Shown: positions 6,545 to 14,207 of the stretch, piece by piece | Position numbering within the stretch: position 1 is the first letter of the stretch | Layout of the letters: each line of letters begins with the position of its first letter | DNA from: Reichenbachiella ulvae | GTDB taxonomy: Bacteria > Bacteroidota > Bacteroidia > Cytophagales > Cyclobacteriaceae | Direction of reading: 5' to 3' | NCBI RefSeq assembly: GCF_025833875.1 | Contig: NZ_JAOYOD010000001.1 | Span: 4,030,001-4,094,000, forward strand | DNA length: 64,000 nt | Notes under the pieces: generated by a model | Told to the model about the DNA's origin: nothing | Database searches by the model: none | What the model saw: the letters and a program-made list of their open reading frames with translations, nothing else | Made by a program: the position numbers and the translations under genes

Positions 6545-9169
6545 ATGAAAAAGCTTCTCATCATTCTCGGGTCGATCATCGGCCTCATATTTTTGGTTTT
6601 AATCGCCACGCCCATCGTCTTCAAAGACGACATCAAAAAAGCGGTAGACCAGGCCATTGCCGAAAACATCAACGCACAGGTCTATTATGATGAAGGAGGG
6701 TTCTCTCTTTCATTGCTCAAGAGCTTTCCTAACTTCAGCCTGTCGGTAGATGATTTTGGAATCGTGGGCAATGCTCCTTTCGATCAGGACACTTTGGTGC
6801 ATGTGGGATCGTTTGGGTTCGAAATCGACCTGATGTCAGTGATCAATGGAGAACAAATCAAAATAAACTCTATCCTTTTGGATCAACCCTCGATCACTGT
6901 ACTGGTGCTTCCTGATGGCACAGCCAACTACGACATAGTACCTAGCAGCGAGGATACAGCAGTAGTCGAAGAAAGTGGAGAAGCCGCTTCTTTTAACATT
7001 GCGATCAAGCAATGGGAAATCAAAAACGCTGAAATCGTCTACATCGACCAGTCTTCGAATATGTCGGCCATCCTGTTGGGTTTGAACCACAGTGGAACCG
7101 GCGACTTCACCGAACATGTATTTGACCTGGGCACTCAGACCAGCATAGAGTCCATCACCTTCGGAATGGATGGTGTGGACTACCTCAGCAACAAGACTTT
7201 CAATGCGGACATAATCCTGAATATGGATTTGCCTCACTCGAAATATACTTTCAAAGAAAATAAGCTCTCACTCAATGATTTCGGATTTGGTTTTGACGGA
7301 TATGTAGCCATGCCGGGAGAGGACATAGACATGGATTTGAACTTTGAGGGCAAAGACATTTCCATCAAAAGCATTCTTTCGTTGATCCCTGGCGTATATC
7401 AGGAATACCTAAATGGAGTAGAAACCAGCGGTAGCATTTCATTCGAAGGAAGCGCCAAAGGAGCCTACAACGAAAACCGCCTCCCTGATGTGATGGCCAA
7501 ACTAAACGTAGACCAGGGTCGCATCAAATATGCCGAATACCCTATTCCGATAGAAGCCTTGACCATCCGCACGGATCTAAATGTACCCGGCGAAAACATG
7601 GATGATATGGTCTTTAACATGCCCACTTTCTCTATGCTATTAGATGGAGAGAAAGTAGGAGCCAATTTGACCTTTAGCAACCTTCAGAACTACACCTGGG
7701 ATTTTGGGATGCACGGAAAACTGGACCTGGAAAAACTGCTGAAAGTAGTGCCTGTCGAAGGCATGGATCTGAAAGGACTGATCGCAGCTGACCTGAGCAC
7801 CTCCGGCAACATGAAGCTGGTAGATGAAGAGCGCTATGACGAAATACCTGCAGAGGGTAGTTTGGCAATCACTGGATTCGAGATGGTGAGCGAAGACCTG
7901 CCACAGGGCTTTGGCATCCAGCAATCCAAAATGACCTTTAGCCCTAAGGTGATCAACTTGCAGCAATTCGATGCGACACTCGGACAAAGCGACATGCATC
8001 TGGATGGCAGTGTCTCTAACTTCATCGGATATGCGCTAAACGAAGAAGAAGTATTAAAAGGATCGTTGAACTTTCGTTCAAACACTTTCAATCTGGACGA
8101 GTGGATGACCGAAGAAGACACCACCGTAGTAGAAGAAGACACGAGTGCCATGGAGATCATCAGGGTGCCTACCAATCTGGACCTGAGGTTGCAATCCAAA
8201 ATCGGGAAGATCGTCTATGATGGCATGGACATCTCTGATCTGGATGGCCTGATCACAGTAAAAGACGGAATTGCGAAACTGGAAAACATTGACTTCAACC
8301 TACTGGACGGAGAGTTCGTCATGAACGGAACCTACAACTCAGTACCTGAAAAGCCTGCCTTTGATTTTGGCTTCAACATCAAAGACCTTTCGATCCCAAA
8401 ATCCTACGAGACTTTCAATACGGTGCAGCAGTTAGCGCCAGTGGCCAAGAACGTAGCAGGAGACTTTTCTGCGGCACTCGGATTCAATGGCGTGATGGGA
8501 CCTGACATGATGCCAGACTATGAGCACCTGACAGGCCATGGTTTGGTGGAGATCGCAGAGGCTGCCCTCAAAGGCGACAACCTGATGAAGGCCATGTCTG
8601 CAGCTTCTAAATTCAGCGGAGATCAGATCAACATGGACAATGTGAAGCTGAATATTGAAATCCGCGAAGGCCGTCTCTATGTAGAACCCTTCGATGTGAA
8701 GATGTCCGGCCAAAAGGCCACAGTCTATGGCTCTAATGGTATCGACGGCTCACTGGACTACTACATCAGCACGATGGTGAAAACTGGAGCTGCAGGATCG
8801 GCAGTCAACCAGGCACTGGCCAGCTACACCGGCGGCAAAGAAGTGATCGGAGAAGAAATGCTGGTCAAGCTGAAAATCGGAGGCACCTACGAAAAGCCAA
8901 AAGTCGGAATCGCCAGCACCGAATCAGCTAATGGACAGGGCGGTTCGATCAAAGCAGCTGCACAGGCAGAAATCGACAAACAAATCAAAGAAGCAGAGGC
9001 AAAGGCCAAAGCAGAACTAGAAAAACAAAAGAAAGAAGCGGAAGCGAAAGCCAAAGAAGAGCTGGCCAAGCAGCAAGCGGAACTAGAAAAGAAGGCAGAG
9101 GAAGAAGCGAAGAAGGCAGCAGAAGATGCTAAAAAGAAAGCCAAAAAAGCACTCAAAGATATGTTCTGA
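6545..9169 (+). CDS. AsmA family protein with a charged C-terminal helix
   Basis: 874 aa. One N-terminal transmembrane helix (residues ~4-24) anchors a long periplasmic beta-rich region. Repeated patterns such as 'ITGFEMVSEDLPQGFGI', 'LNFRSNTFNLDEWM' and 'GLITVKDGIAKLENIDFNLLDGEF' are typical of AsmA/YhdP-type lipid-transfer proteins that span the periplasm. The segment near residues 625-780 (LAPVAKNVAGDFSAALGF ... IDGSLDYYISTMVK) matches the AsmA C-terminal domain. Residues ~805-874 are an almost uninterrupted Lys/Glu/Ala helix, a coiled coil or single alpha helix. Its stop overlaps the start of the next gene by one base (TGATG), implying translational coupling. A role in outer membrane lipid homeostasis is inferred from the family. 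Confidence 0.88.
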   Translation: MKKLLIILGSIIGLIFLVLIATPIVFKDDIKKAVDQAIAENINAQVYYDEGGFSLSLLKSFPNFSLSVDDFGIVGNAPFDQDTLVHVGSFGFEIDLMSVINGEQIKINSILLDQPSITVLVLPDGTANYDIVPSSEDTAVVEESGEAASFNIAIKQWEIKNAEIVYIDQSSNMSAILLGLNHSGTGDFTEHVFDLGTQTSIESITFGMDGVDYLSNKTFNADIILNMDLPHSKYTFKENKLSLNDFGFGFDGYVAMPGEDIDMDLNFEGKDISIKSILSLIPGVYQEYLNGVETSGSISFEGSAKGAYNENRLPDVMAKLNVDQGRIKYAEYPIPIEALTIRTDLNVPGENMDDMVFNMPTFSMLLDGEKVGANLTFSNLQNYTWDFGMHGKLDLEKLLKVVPVEGMDLKGLIAADLSTSGNMKLVDEERYDEIPAEGSLAITGFEMVSEDLPQGFGIQQSKMTFSPKVINLQQFDATLGQSDMHLDGSVSNFIGYALNEEEVLKGSLNFRSNTFNLDEWMTEEDTTVVEEDTSAMEIIRVPTNLDLRLQSKIGKIVYDGMDISDLDGLITVKDGIAKLENIDFNLLDGEFVMNGTYNSVPEKPAFDFGFNIKDLSIPKSYETFNTVQQLAPVAKNVAGDFSAALGFNGVMGPDMMPDYEHLTGHGLVEIAEAALKGDNLMKAMSAASKFSGDQINMDNVKLNIEIREGRLYVEPFDVKMSGQKATVYGSNGIDGSLDYYISTMVKTGAAGSAVNQALASYTGGKEVIGEEMLVKLKIGGTYEKPKVGIASTESANGQGGSIKAAAQAEIDKQIKEAEAKAKAELEKQKKEAEAKAKEELAKQQAELEKKAEEEAKKAAEDAKKKAKKALKDMF

Positions 9170-9579
9170 TGACAGAGTCGATGATCAAAAAACAAATCAC
9201 TGCCCTGGTAAACATGGCCAAGAGTGATGACAACATGGATGATCGTGAGCTAGCGCTGATTTATAGAATCGGCGATGCTCACAAGATCAGCCGTGATGAA
9301 ATCCAGGAAATCATAGCCCATCCGGGCAAAATCGGAAGTGTAGACGAGCTGGACCCAGACGAAAAATTCGAATTTCTCTACAGCATCATCCAACTGATGA
9401 AAATAGACGATGAGATCTTCAACGAAGAAGTGGAGTACTGCAACATGATCGCTGACAAGCTGGGCTACAGCTATGGGGCCGTGATGGAAATGTACCCGCA
9501 GGTGCACAAAAACCTGGTCATAAAAAGTGAGAAAAAAGCACTCAAGAAAAAACTAACTTCCTTCCTCAAAGATTCCTAA
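9169..9579 (+). CDS. TerB-like (tellurite resistance TerB fold) protein, 136 aa
   Basis: Small all-helical acidic protein. MIKKQITALVNMAKSDDNMD is followed by a second copy of the same theme (FLYSIIQLMKIDDEIFNEEV). Such paired 'hydrophobic helix - D/N-x-x-(I/M)-x-x-x-E' units are the metal-binding signature of the TerB family. No signal peptide or membrane segment, so it should be cytosolic. Its ATG overlaps the AsmA stop by one base, so the two are made from one mRNA. Despite the family name there are no other tellurite genes here. A link to envelope stress is inference. Confidence 0.78.
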   Translation: MTESMIKKQITALVNMAKSDDNMDDRELALIYRIGDAHKISRDEIQEIIAHPGKIGSVDELDPDEKFEFLYSIIQLMKIDDEIFNEEVEYCNMIADKLGYSYGAVMEMYPQVHKNLVIKSEKKALKKKLTSFLKDS

Positions 9580-9622
9580 TTGTCAGGCAACCCTGCAACC
9601 CTCCGCTACATTGTAGTGTAAT

Positions 9623-10405
9623 ATGTATATGAAGTTTTTCTCCCTTTTTGCCTTATTGCTTGTCTTCCAACTAGCCACTCGGGCGCAGACGATCACCATC
9701 AAGGGAAATGTCATCGATGGTCAGAGCATAGAATCACTCAGAGACGTCAATATCTTCACCCAAAATGGTAAAGGCACCTATACAGACATCGATGGCAATT
9801 TTTCGCTCAAGGTCTTTTCGGGAGACACCCTGCACTTCAAACTACTCGGCTATAAAGAAGTGATACAAACCGTATCGGACAGCACGGCAATAGAAAAAAT
9901 GCTGATCAGCCTGACCAAAGCCACCATCGTACTAGAAAACGTACAGATTCGAGACGACTTTCAGGCCAACACGATCATTCGCAACCCCAACCGACCCACC
10001 TACCATGTGCCAGGCGTGTATTCTAAGCCCAAGACCGAAGCGGATGACTATCACCTGGGTGTGATGGGCTCGATCGTGAGTCCTGCTACTGCCATCTATC
10101 GCGCGACCAGTGATACCTACAAGCAAGAGAAGCGCCTCTACGAAGAAAACCTGGATAGAAGACAGGAGGACAAAACCTTCGAAATAGCTAAAGTGAAAAT
10201 GGAAGAGCTGCTGGACATCCTCGATCAAAGGCTAGACGAATACTACTATCTGGATTTCATCCACTACATCGGGCTGGATCTGCATTCTTTCGCCCGTCGG
10301 GATGTTTACGAGCTGGTACAGCTGATGCCCGATAGCCTGGATGGCTACTTCGACCAACTCGACAAAAAAATTCGCCTGCTAGAGCAGGAACAAAAAAAAC
10401 CCTGA
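9623..10405 (+). CDS. Secreted protein with carboxypeptidase-regulatory-like domain
   Basis: 260 aa with a signal peptide (MKFFSLFALLLVFQLATRAQ; translation may begin at 9623 or at the second Met, 9629). Residues ~24-100 form a CarboxypepD_reg-like (CNA-B type) domain: ITIKGNVIDGQSIESLRDVN, GTYTDIDGNFSLKVFSGDTL and 'FKLLGYKE'. These domains are usual at the N-terminus of TonB-dependent receptors, but here the barrel is missing. The remaining ~150 residues are charged and helical. The stop codon lies inside the stem of a strong terminator. Function unknown beyond a periplasmic or surface location. Confidence 0.78.
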   Translation: MYMKFFSLFALLLVFQLATRAQTITIKGNVIDGQSIESLRDVNIFTQNGKGTYTDIDGNFSLKVFSGDTLHFKLLGYKEVIQTVSDSTAIEKMLISLTKATIVLENVQIRDDFQANTIIRNPNRPTYHVPGVYSKPKTEADDYHLGVMGSIVSPATAIYRATSDTYKQEKRLYEENLDRRQEDKTFEIAKVKMEELLDILDQRLDEYYYLDFIHYIGLDLHSFARRDVYELVQLMPDSLDGYFDQLDKKIRLLEQEQKKP

Positions 10406-10426
10406 CGGGATCCGCCAGGGTTTTTT
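10394..10426. terminator. Strong bidirectional Rho-independent terminator
   Basis: AAAACCCTGACGG pairs with CCGCCAGGGTTTT around the loop GATC, and T-runs follow on both strands. It overlaps the stop codon (10403-10405) of the plus-strand gene and faces the end of the minus-strand lipoprotein gene at 10468. Confidence 0.85.
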
Positions 10427-10467
10427 ATTATTAGTGACTCTGTCAAGTCAACTTCTTTACCTTTTGA

Positions 10468-11505
10468 TTAAGGCTGAACTTTGATATTTACTTCAATGTA
10501 GTCACCTTGATTGAAAGTTCCTTGAACTTTTACGACTTGAATAAGTCCTTTCTTACCGTAAGAATCAACAAACTCTACAACATTATCAGCAACTAAACCA
10601 TTGATACGTTGTTCTGTTGAAGCAACAATTCCATCTAGATCTGAAGATTTAGTTACTGCAGCAAAATCCATATCAGACAAGCTAAAGAAAACCTCATTAA
10701 GCTCTGAATCAGGAATACCTACTAAAGTCGCAACATCAACCAATGGAGTATTTGCATCATTGTCATGATCGAATAGTTGTGGATAATCAGCAGTAGATGC
10801 GAAAGATGCCATTGACTGGCCACCATAGTAGTAACCAAAATCCCAGAAAGCAGCATACTCTTCACCCTCGCTGATTTGGTAAAGCTGGCCATCCAACATA
10901 GAAATGAATGTTTCTGAAGAACCATCTCCTAGAGGAGCATAGAAAAGCTTAGTTGTGTATTCTTTAACATCAGTAGCTGGGTTATTTCCACCATAGTCAA
11001 CAGTGATAGTACCCAATCCTACAGCTAATCTTTTGTCAGTATCTCTGAAGTCACCTCTGCCTGAAGTTGCCCAAAGTGTATAAACAACTTTACCAGTAGT
11101 TTCAGTATCATATACTTTGAAAGGAATATCAAAAGAAAATCCTTCTTTGTAATCTCTCTCCAAATCGATAGATCCGTCCAATTTAGTATCCAAACCAGTG
11201 AATCCAGCCGATGCAGTTAGATCATAAGGCTCATCGCCAGCCCCGAAATAGTTTTCTGTGATGTATAGTCTTCTCATGCTCGCATCTGTAGAAGTAAAAT
11301 CTACTAAAGCATTGAAAGAAGTTGCTCCTGCTTCTAAATCCGATACGAATACAGTTACGCTTTTAGAAGTCTTATCCGTTACCATTAACTCAATATCCTC
11401 ATCACCCAGGATATCGTCAATTAAATCATCATTGCTATCACACGAAACAGCGAAAACTGTCATCGCGATCAAGAACATTCTAGTTAGTTTTTTCATTCCA
11501 TTCAT
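10468..11505 (-). CDS. Lipoprotein of unknown function, 345 aa
   Basis: The N-terminus is a lipoprotein signal (MKKLTRMFLIAMTVFAVSC); the Met at 11494-11496 may be the true start rather than 11505. An acidic linker (DSNDDLIDDILGDEDIE) after the Cys is typical of surface-exposed lipoproteins in Bacteroidota. The mature part is rich in beta-strand, Gly and Asp, with segments such as VVYTLWATSGRGDFRDTDKR and DYPQLFDHDNDANTP. No catalytic motif is recognised. It stands alone, with more than 1 kb of non-coding repeat sequence upstream and a terminator downstream. Confidence 0.75.
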   Translation of the reverse strand: MNGMKKLTRMFLIAMTVFAVSCDSNDDLIDDILGDEDIELMVTDKTSKSVTVFVSDLEAGATSFNALVDFTSTDASMRRLYITENYFGAGDEPYDLTASAGFTGLDTKLDGSIDLERDYKEGFSFDIPFKVYDTETTGKVVYTLWATSGRGDFRDTDKRLAVGLGTITVDYGGNNPATDVKEYTTKLFYAPLGDGSSETFISMLDGQLYQISEGEEYAAFWDFGYYYGGQSMASFASTADYPQLFDHDNDANTPLVDVATLVGIPDSELNEVFFSLSDMDFAAVTKSSDLDGIVASTEQRINGLVADNVVEFVDSYGKKGLIQVVKVQGTFNQGDYIEVNIKVQP

Positions 11506-12368
11506 AGTTATTAGAGTTATTAAAAATTAAAATAATATGTGCATTATTAATCTTTCTCTCAGGTGGCAAAAGTCGTACCTAATCGATCAATACACCAAGA
11601 ATAATTTACGTTTTCGACGAAACAATTGAAATATTCTGTGAGAAGCTGTTTCATCTGGACTAGAAGAAAGGAGTCTAGTTAGGCTTTCTTTCGGTCGTAG
11701 TATTAAGTTAAGCAAAAGCCATGAGCAATTAATAATGTCTAGACATAATTGTCAGCATTTTGTCATACTGTCATTAGTTCCTCAAGTTAAAAGTAGCAAG
11801 TGATAAAGTGTCAATTGGAACGTCTCTGAGGGATTCCTGACTTGATCCATTCAGCAGCTATCTCTCTCTGCGAGAAAAGGATTGCCAAAACGGGAATGGT
11901 TAAGTAGCTGCATTGCTTGGCTTGTATGCTGGTTGAGCGATAAGGCACAAGCGGACGCTTCTTAGTTAAACGTCAAAGAGGTTTACATCCTCTTTGATCC
12001 TTAGTCTTGTATTAACCCTGGCATGGCCTGTTTCTGTAAGCAGGCCAGCAAATGCTCAACTCTAGAAAGTAGTAGCATTACTGGTGAAGGTTAGTGGCAC
12101 AAGCGGACGCTTGCGCTAGAATGAGAGTCATTTCAGACCATGCCTTTATGAACAACCACCATGTAAAGCCTGGTTGGAACATTGGATTAGCTTTGGAAAA
12201 TTAGAAAATGATCAGGGCTGAACCCACCCCTGTGTCCCCTCCAAGGAGGGGATTATCTGCGGACTGAATCTGCTGCTTGGAAATTTTGAGCAGCCAAAGT
12301 ACCTGTATACATCCTTCCTTGGGGAAGGATCAACAGCTCTGGTACAAGTGTCTCATTAGGGTCAAAAA
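11506..12368. repeat. Repeat-rich non-coding stretch (element graveyard)
   Basis: No convincing gene is present. The 17-mer GGCACAAGCGGACGCTT occurs at 11944-11960 and 12096-12112; the second copy extends into a near palindrome. Hairpins are TCAAAGAGG/CCTCTTTGA (11973-11997), GGCCTG/CAGGCC (12025-12046), the perfect TCCCCTCC-AA-GGAGGGGA (12235-12252) and TCCTTCC/GGAAGGA (12312-12329). The last two are of the same type as the palindrome at 414-429. The region looks like the accumulated remains of several small dispersed repeat families. Confidence 0.6.
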
Positions 12369-12578
12369 GCTGAAACATCCATGTTTCGACCCTTCCGACG
12401 TTCCCGAAATGCTGAAACACCCATGTTTCGACCTTTCCGACATCCCGGAAACGCTGACGCACGCATGTTTTGACCTTTCCGACATCCGGGAAACGCTGAC
12501 GCACGTATGTTTCGACCTTTCCGAGTTTGCGGAAATGCCGGCGCACCCATGTTTCTGTTTTTCGAACGAATCGGAAAG
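12369..12578. repeat. Five degenerate 42-bp tandem repeats
   Basis: Units start at 12369, 12411, 12453, 12495 and 12537, each exactly 42 bp. Typical parts are GCTGAAACACCCATGTTTCG, then ACCTTTCCGACATCCCGGAA. Each unit contains two small palindromic parts (GAAACAT-CC-ATGTTTC and TTTCCG...CGGAAA). The last unit has diverged most. Because 42 is divisible by 3, several frames stay open as 14-residue repeats on both strands, but none has a start context or codon bias of a gene. There are no unique spacers, so it is not a CRISPR array. Confidence 0.85.
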
Positions 12579-12581
12579 CAC

Positions 12582-12614
12582 AAAAAAACCCCGGCGTGTT
12601 ACTCCACCGGGGTT
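12582..12614 (-). terminator. Terminator of the gltBD operon
   Basis: The minus strand reads AACCCCGG, a 12-nt loop, CCGGGGTT and then a run of seven T (+ strand 12582-12588). It lies about 175 bp downstream of the gltD stop. Confidence 0.75.
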
Positions 12615-12788
12615 ATCCAACAAATGACTTCCAAGTCCAGGTTGAAGTCCTTTCCAACTACAATATGAGAAAACTACTTGTCTTCCTTATCCTCGATTTG
12701 CTGCGGGGATAAAATATTGTAATTTGGGTAATATTGTCAGGCTCAATTATATAACAACTGAGCCCTGGTTTTCCCTAATCCCGAAGGA

Positions 12789-14204
12789 CTAGGCGGTTAA
12801 ATATTTATTGACCGAATAAGCGGCTTTTCTACCTTCACTGATGGCCCATACCACGAGAGATTGACCTCTGCGGCAGTCGCCAGCTGCAAATATATGCTCC
12901 TTATTCGTTCTATACATATCATCTTTGATATTTCCTCTTTCGTTGGTCTCGATTCCCAACTGCTCCAACAAACCTTCTTTTTGTGGGTGCATGAAACCGA
13001 TCGCCAGGTAAGCTCTTTCGCAAGGAAGTGTTCTTTCAGAACCTTCGATTTCGTTGAATTGGAACTTAGACTTGTCGGTCCATTCCACATCTACTACTTT
13101 CAGTCCTGTTACTTCCCCTGCTTCGTTACCGACGAATTCTTTGGTTAGGATCGACCACTGTCTTTCAGCTCCTTCTTTTTGAGAAGTAGAAGTTCTCAAA
13201 ACCAAAGGCCATTCTGGCCATGGGTTGGTCGCTTCTCTGCTTTCGGACGGCTTGTCCAACAACTCGATCTGAGTCACTGAAGCAGCACCCTGACGAATCG
13301 AAGTACCCACACAGTCAGATCCAGTATCACCTCCACCAATCACGATGACGTGCTTGTCTTTGGCCAACATGGCTGGGTCGATTTGAGCATCTTCGCCAGA
13401 CACGACCTTGTTAGAGTTCTTCAAGAACTTCATCGCCAGGTGAATGCCTTTCAAATCACGACCTGGGATCGGAAGATCTCTCGCTACCGTACTACCCGTA
13501 GTGATCGCGATGGCATCAAACTTTTCTTCGATCTCTTTTGCATCGATGTCCTTGCCGATCTCCACACCACATTCGAATTTCACGCCAGCGGCTTTCATCA
13601 AGTTCACGCGTCTCTCTACTACACTCTTCTCCAGTTTGAAATCAGGAATACCAAATCTCAACAATCCACCAGGCTGCGTGTCTCTTTCGAATACCGTCAC
13701 ATCGTGACCCTGCTTGTTTAACTGATCGGCAGCTGCCAATCCCGCAGGTCCAGAACCAATCACGGCTACAGACTTACCCGACTTCACCATGATGTCGTGC
13801 GGCACTTCCCATCCTTGCTTGAAGGCTTCTTCAGCAATGGTCTTCTCGATGTGCTCGATGCTCACGGGATCCTTGTTGATACCCAATACACATGAGCCCT
13901 CGCAAGGAGCAGGACAGATACGTCCTGTGAATTCTGGGAAGTTGTTGGTACTCTTTAGAATTTCCCAAGCTTCTTTGAATTCCTTGCGATAAACCGCGTC
14001 GTTAAAATCAGGAATTTTATTTCCTAAAGGACATCCACTGTGACAAAAAGGAATGCCACAGTCCATGCAGCGAGCTGCCTGCTGATTGGTTTCCTCTTCA
14101 GAGATAGGCTTTACAAATTCCTTGTAGTGCTTTGTCCTCTCATCGACCTCTTCGTATGGCAAAGAGTGTCGATCATATGTCAAAAATCCATCTACTTGTC
14201 CCAT
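12789..14204 (-). CDS. gltD: Glutamate synthase (NADPH) small subunit
   Basis: 471 aa. It supplies electrons from NAD(P)H to GltB. The N-terminal iron-sulfur domain has the cysteine clusters CMDCGIPFCHSGCPLGN (near residue 46) and CPAPCEGSC (near residue 97). An FAD-binding fold starts VAVIGSGPAGLAAADQL (near residue 147) and an NADPH-binding fold starts VIVIGGGDTGSDCVGTS (near residue 288). The C-terminal motif IFAAGDCRRGQSLVVWAI closes the FAD site. It starts 3 bp after gltB ends, so the two are one operon. Length and motifs are complete. Confidence 0.97.
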   Translation of the reverse strand: MGQVDGFLTYDRHSLPYEEVDERTKHYKEFVKPISEEETNQQAARCMDCGIPFCHSGCPLGNKIPDFNDAVYRKEFKEAWEILKSTNNFPEFTGRICPAPCEGSCVLGINKDPVSIEHIEKTIAEEAFKQGWEVPHDIMVKSGKSVAVIGSGPAGLAAADQLNKQGHDVTVFERDTQPGGLLRFGIPDFKLEKSVVERRVNLMKAAGVKFECGVEIGKDIDAKEIEEKFDAIAITTGSTVARDLPIPGRDLKGIHLAMKFLKNSNKVVSGEDAQIDPAMLAKDKHVIVIGGGDTGSDCVGTSIRQGAASVTQIELLDKPSESREATNPWPEWPLVLRTSTSQKEGAERQWSILTKEFVGNEAGEVTGLKVVDVEWTDKSKFQFNEIEGSERTLPCERAYLAIGFMHPQKEGLLEQLGIETNERGNIKDDMYRTNKEHIFAAGDCRRGQSLVVWAISEGRKAAYSVNKYLTA

Positions 14205-14207
14205 CCT

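Noticed and set aside
7640..7999. Long antisense ORFs inside AsmA, carB, gltB and the permease genes
   Set aside because: Shadow frames of well-supported genes with no motifs of their own.
12369..12578. Possible CRISPR array
   Set aside because: Units are contiguous with no unique spacers, the repeats are degenerate, and no cas genes are present.
12253..12627. Several overlapping ORFs on both strands with 14-residue repeats
   Set aside because: They arise because the 42-bp tandem unit is a multiple of three, keeping many frames open. No frame is favoured and none has a plausible N-terminus.
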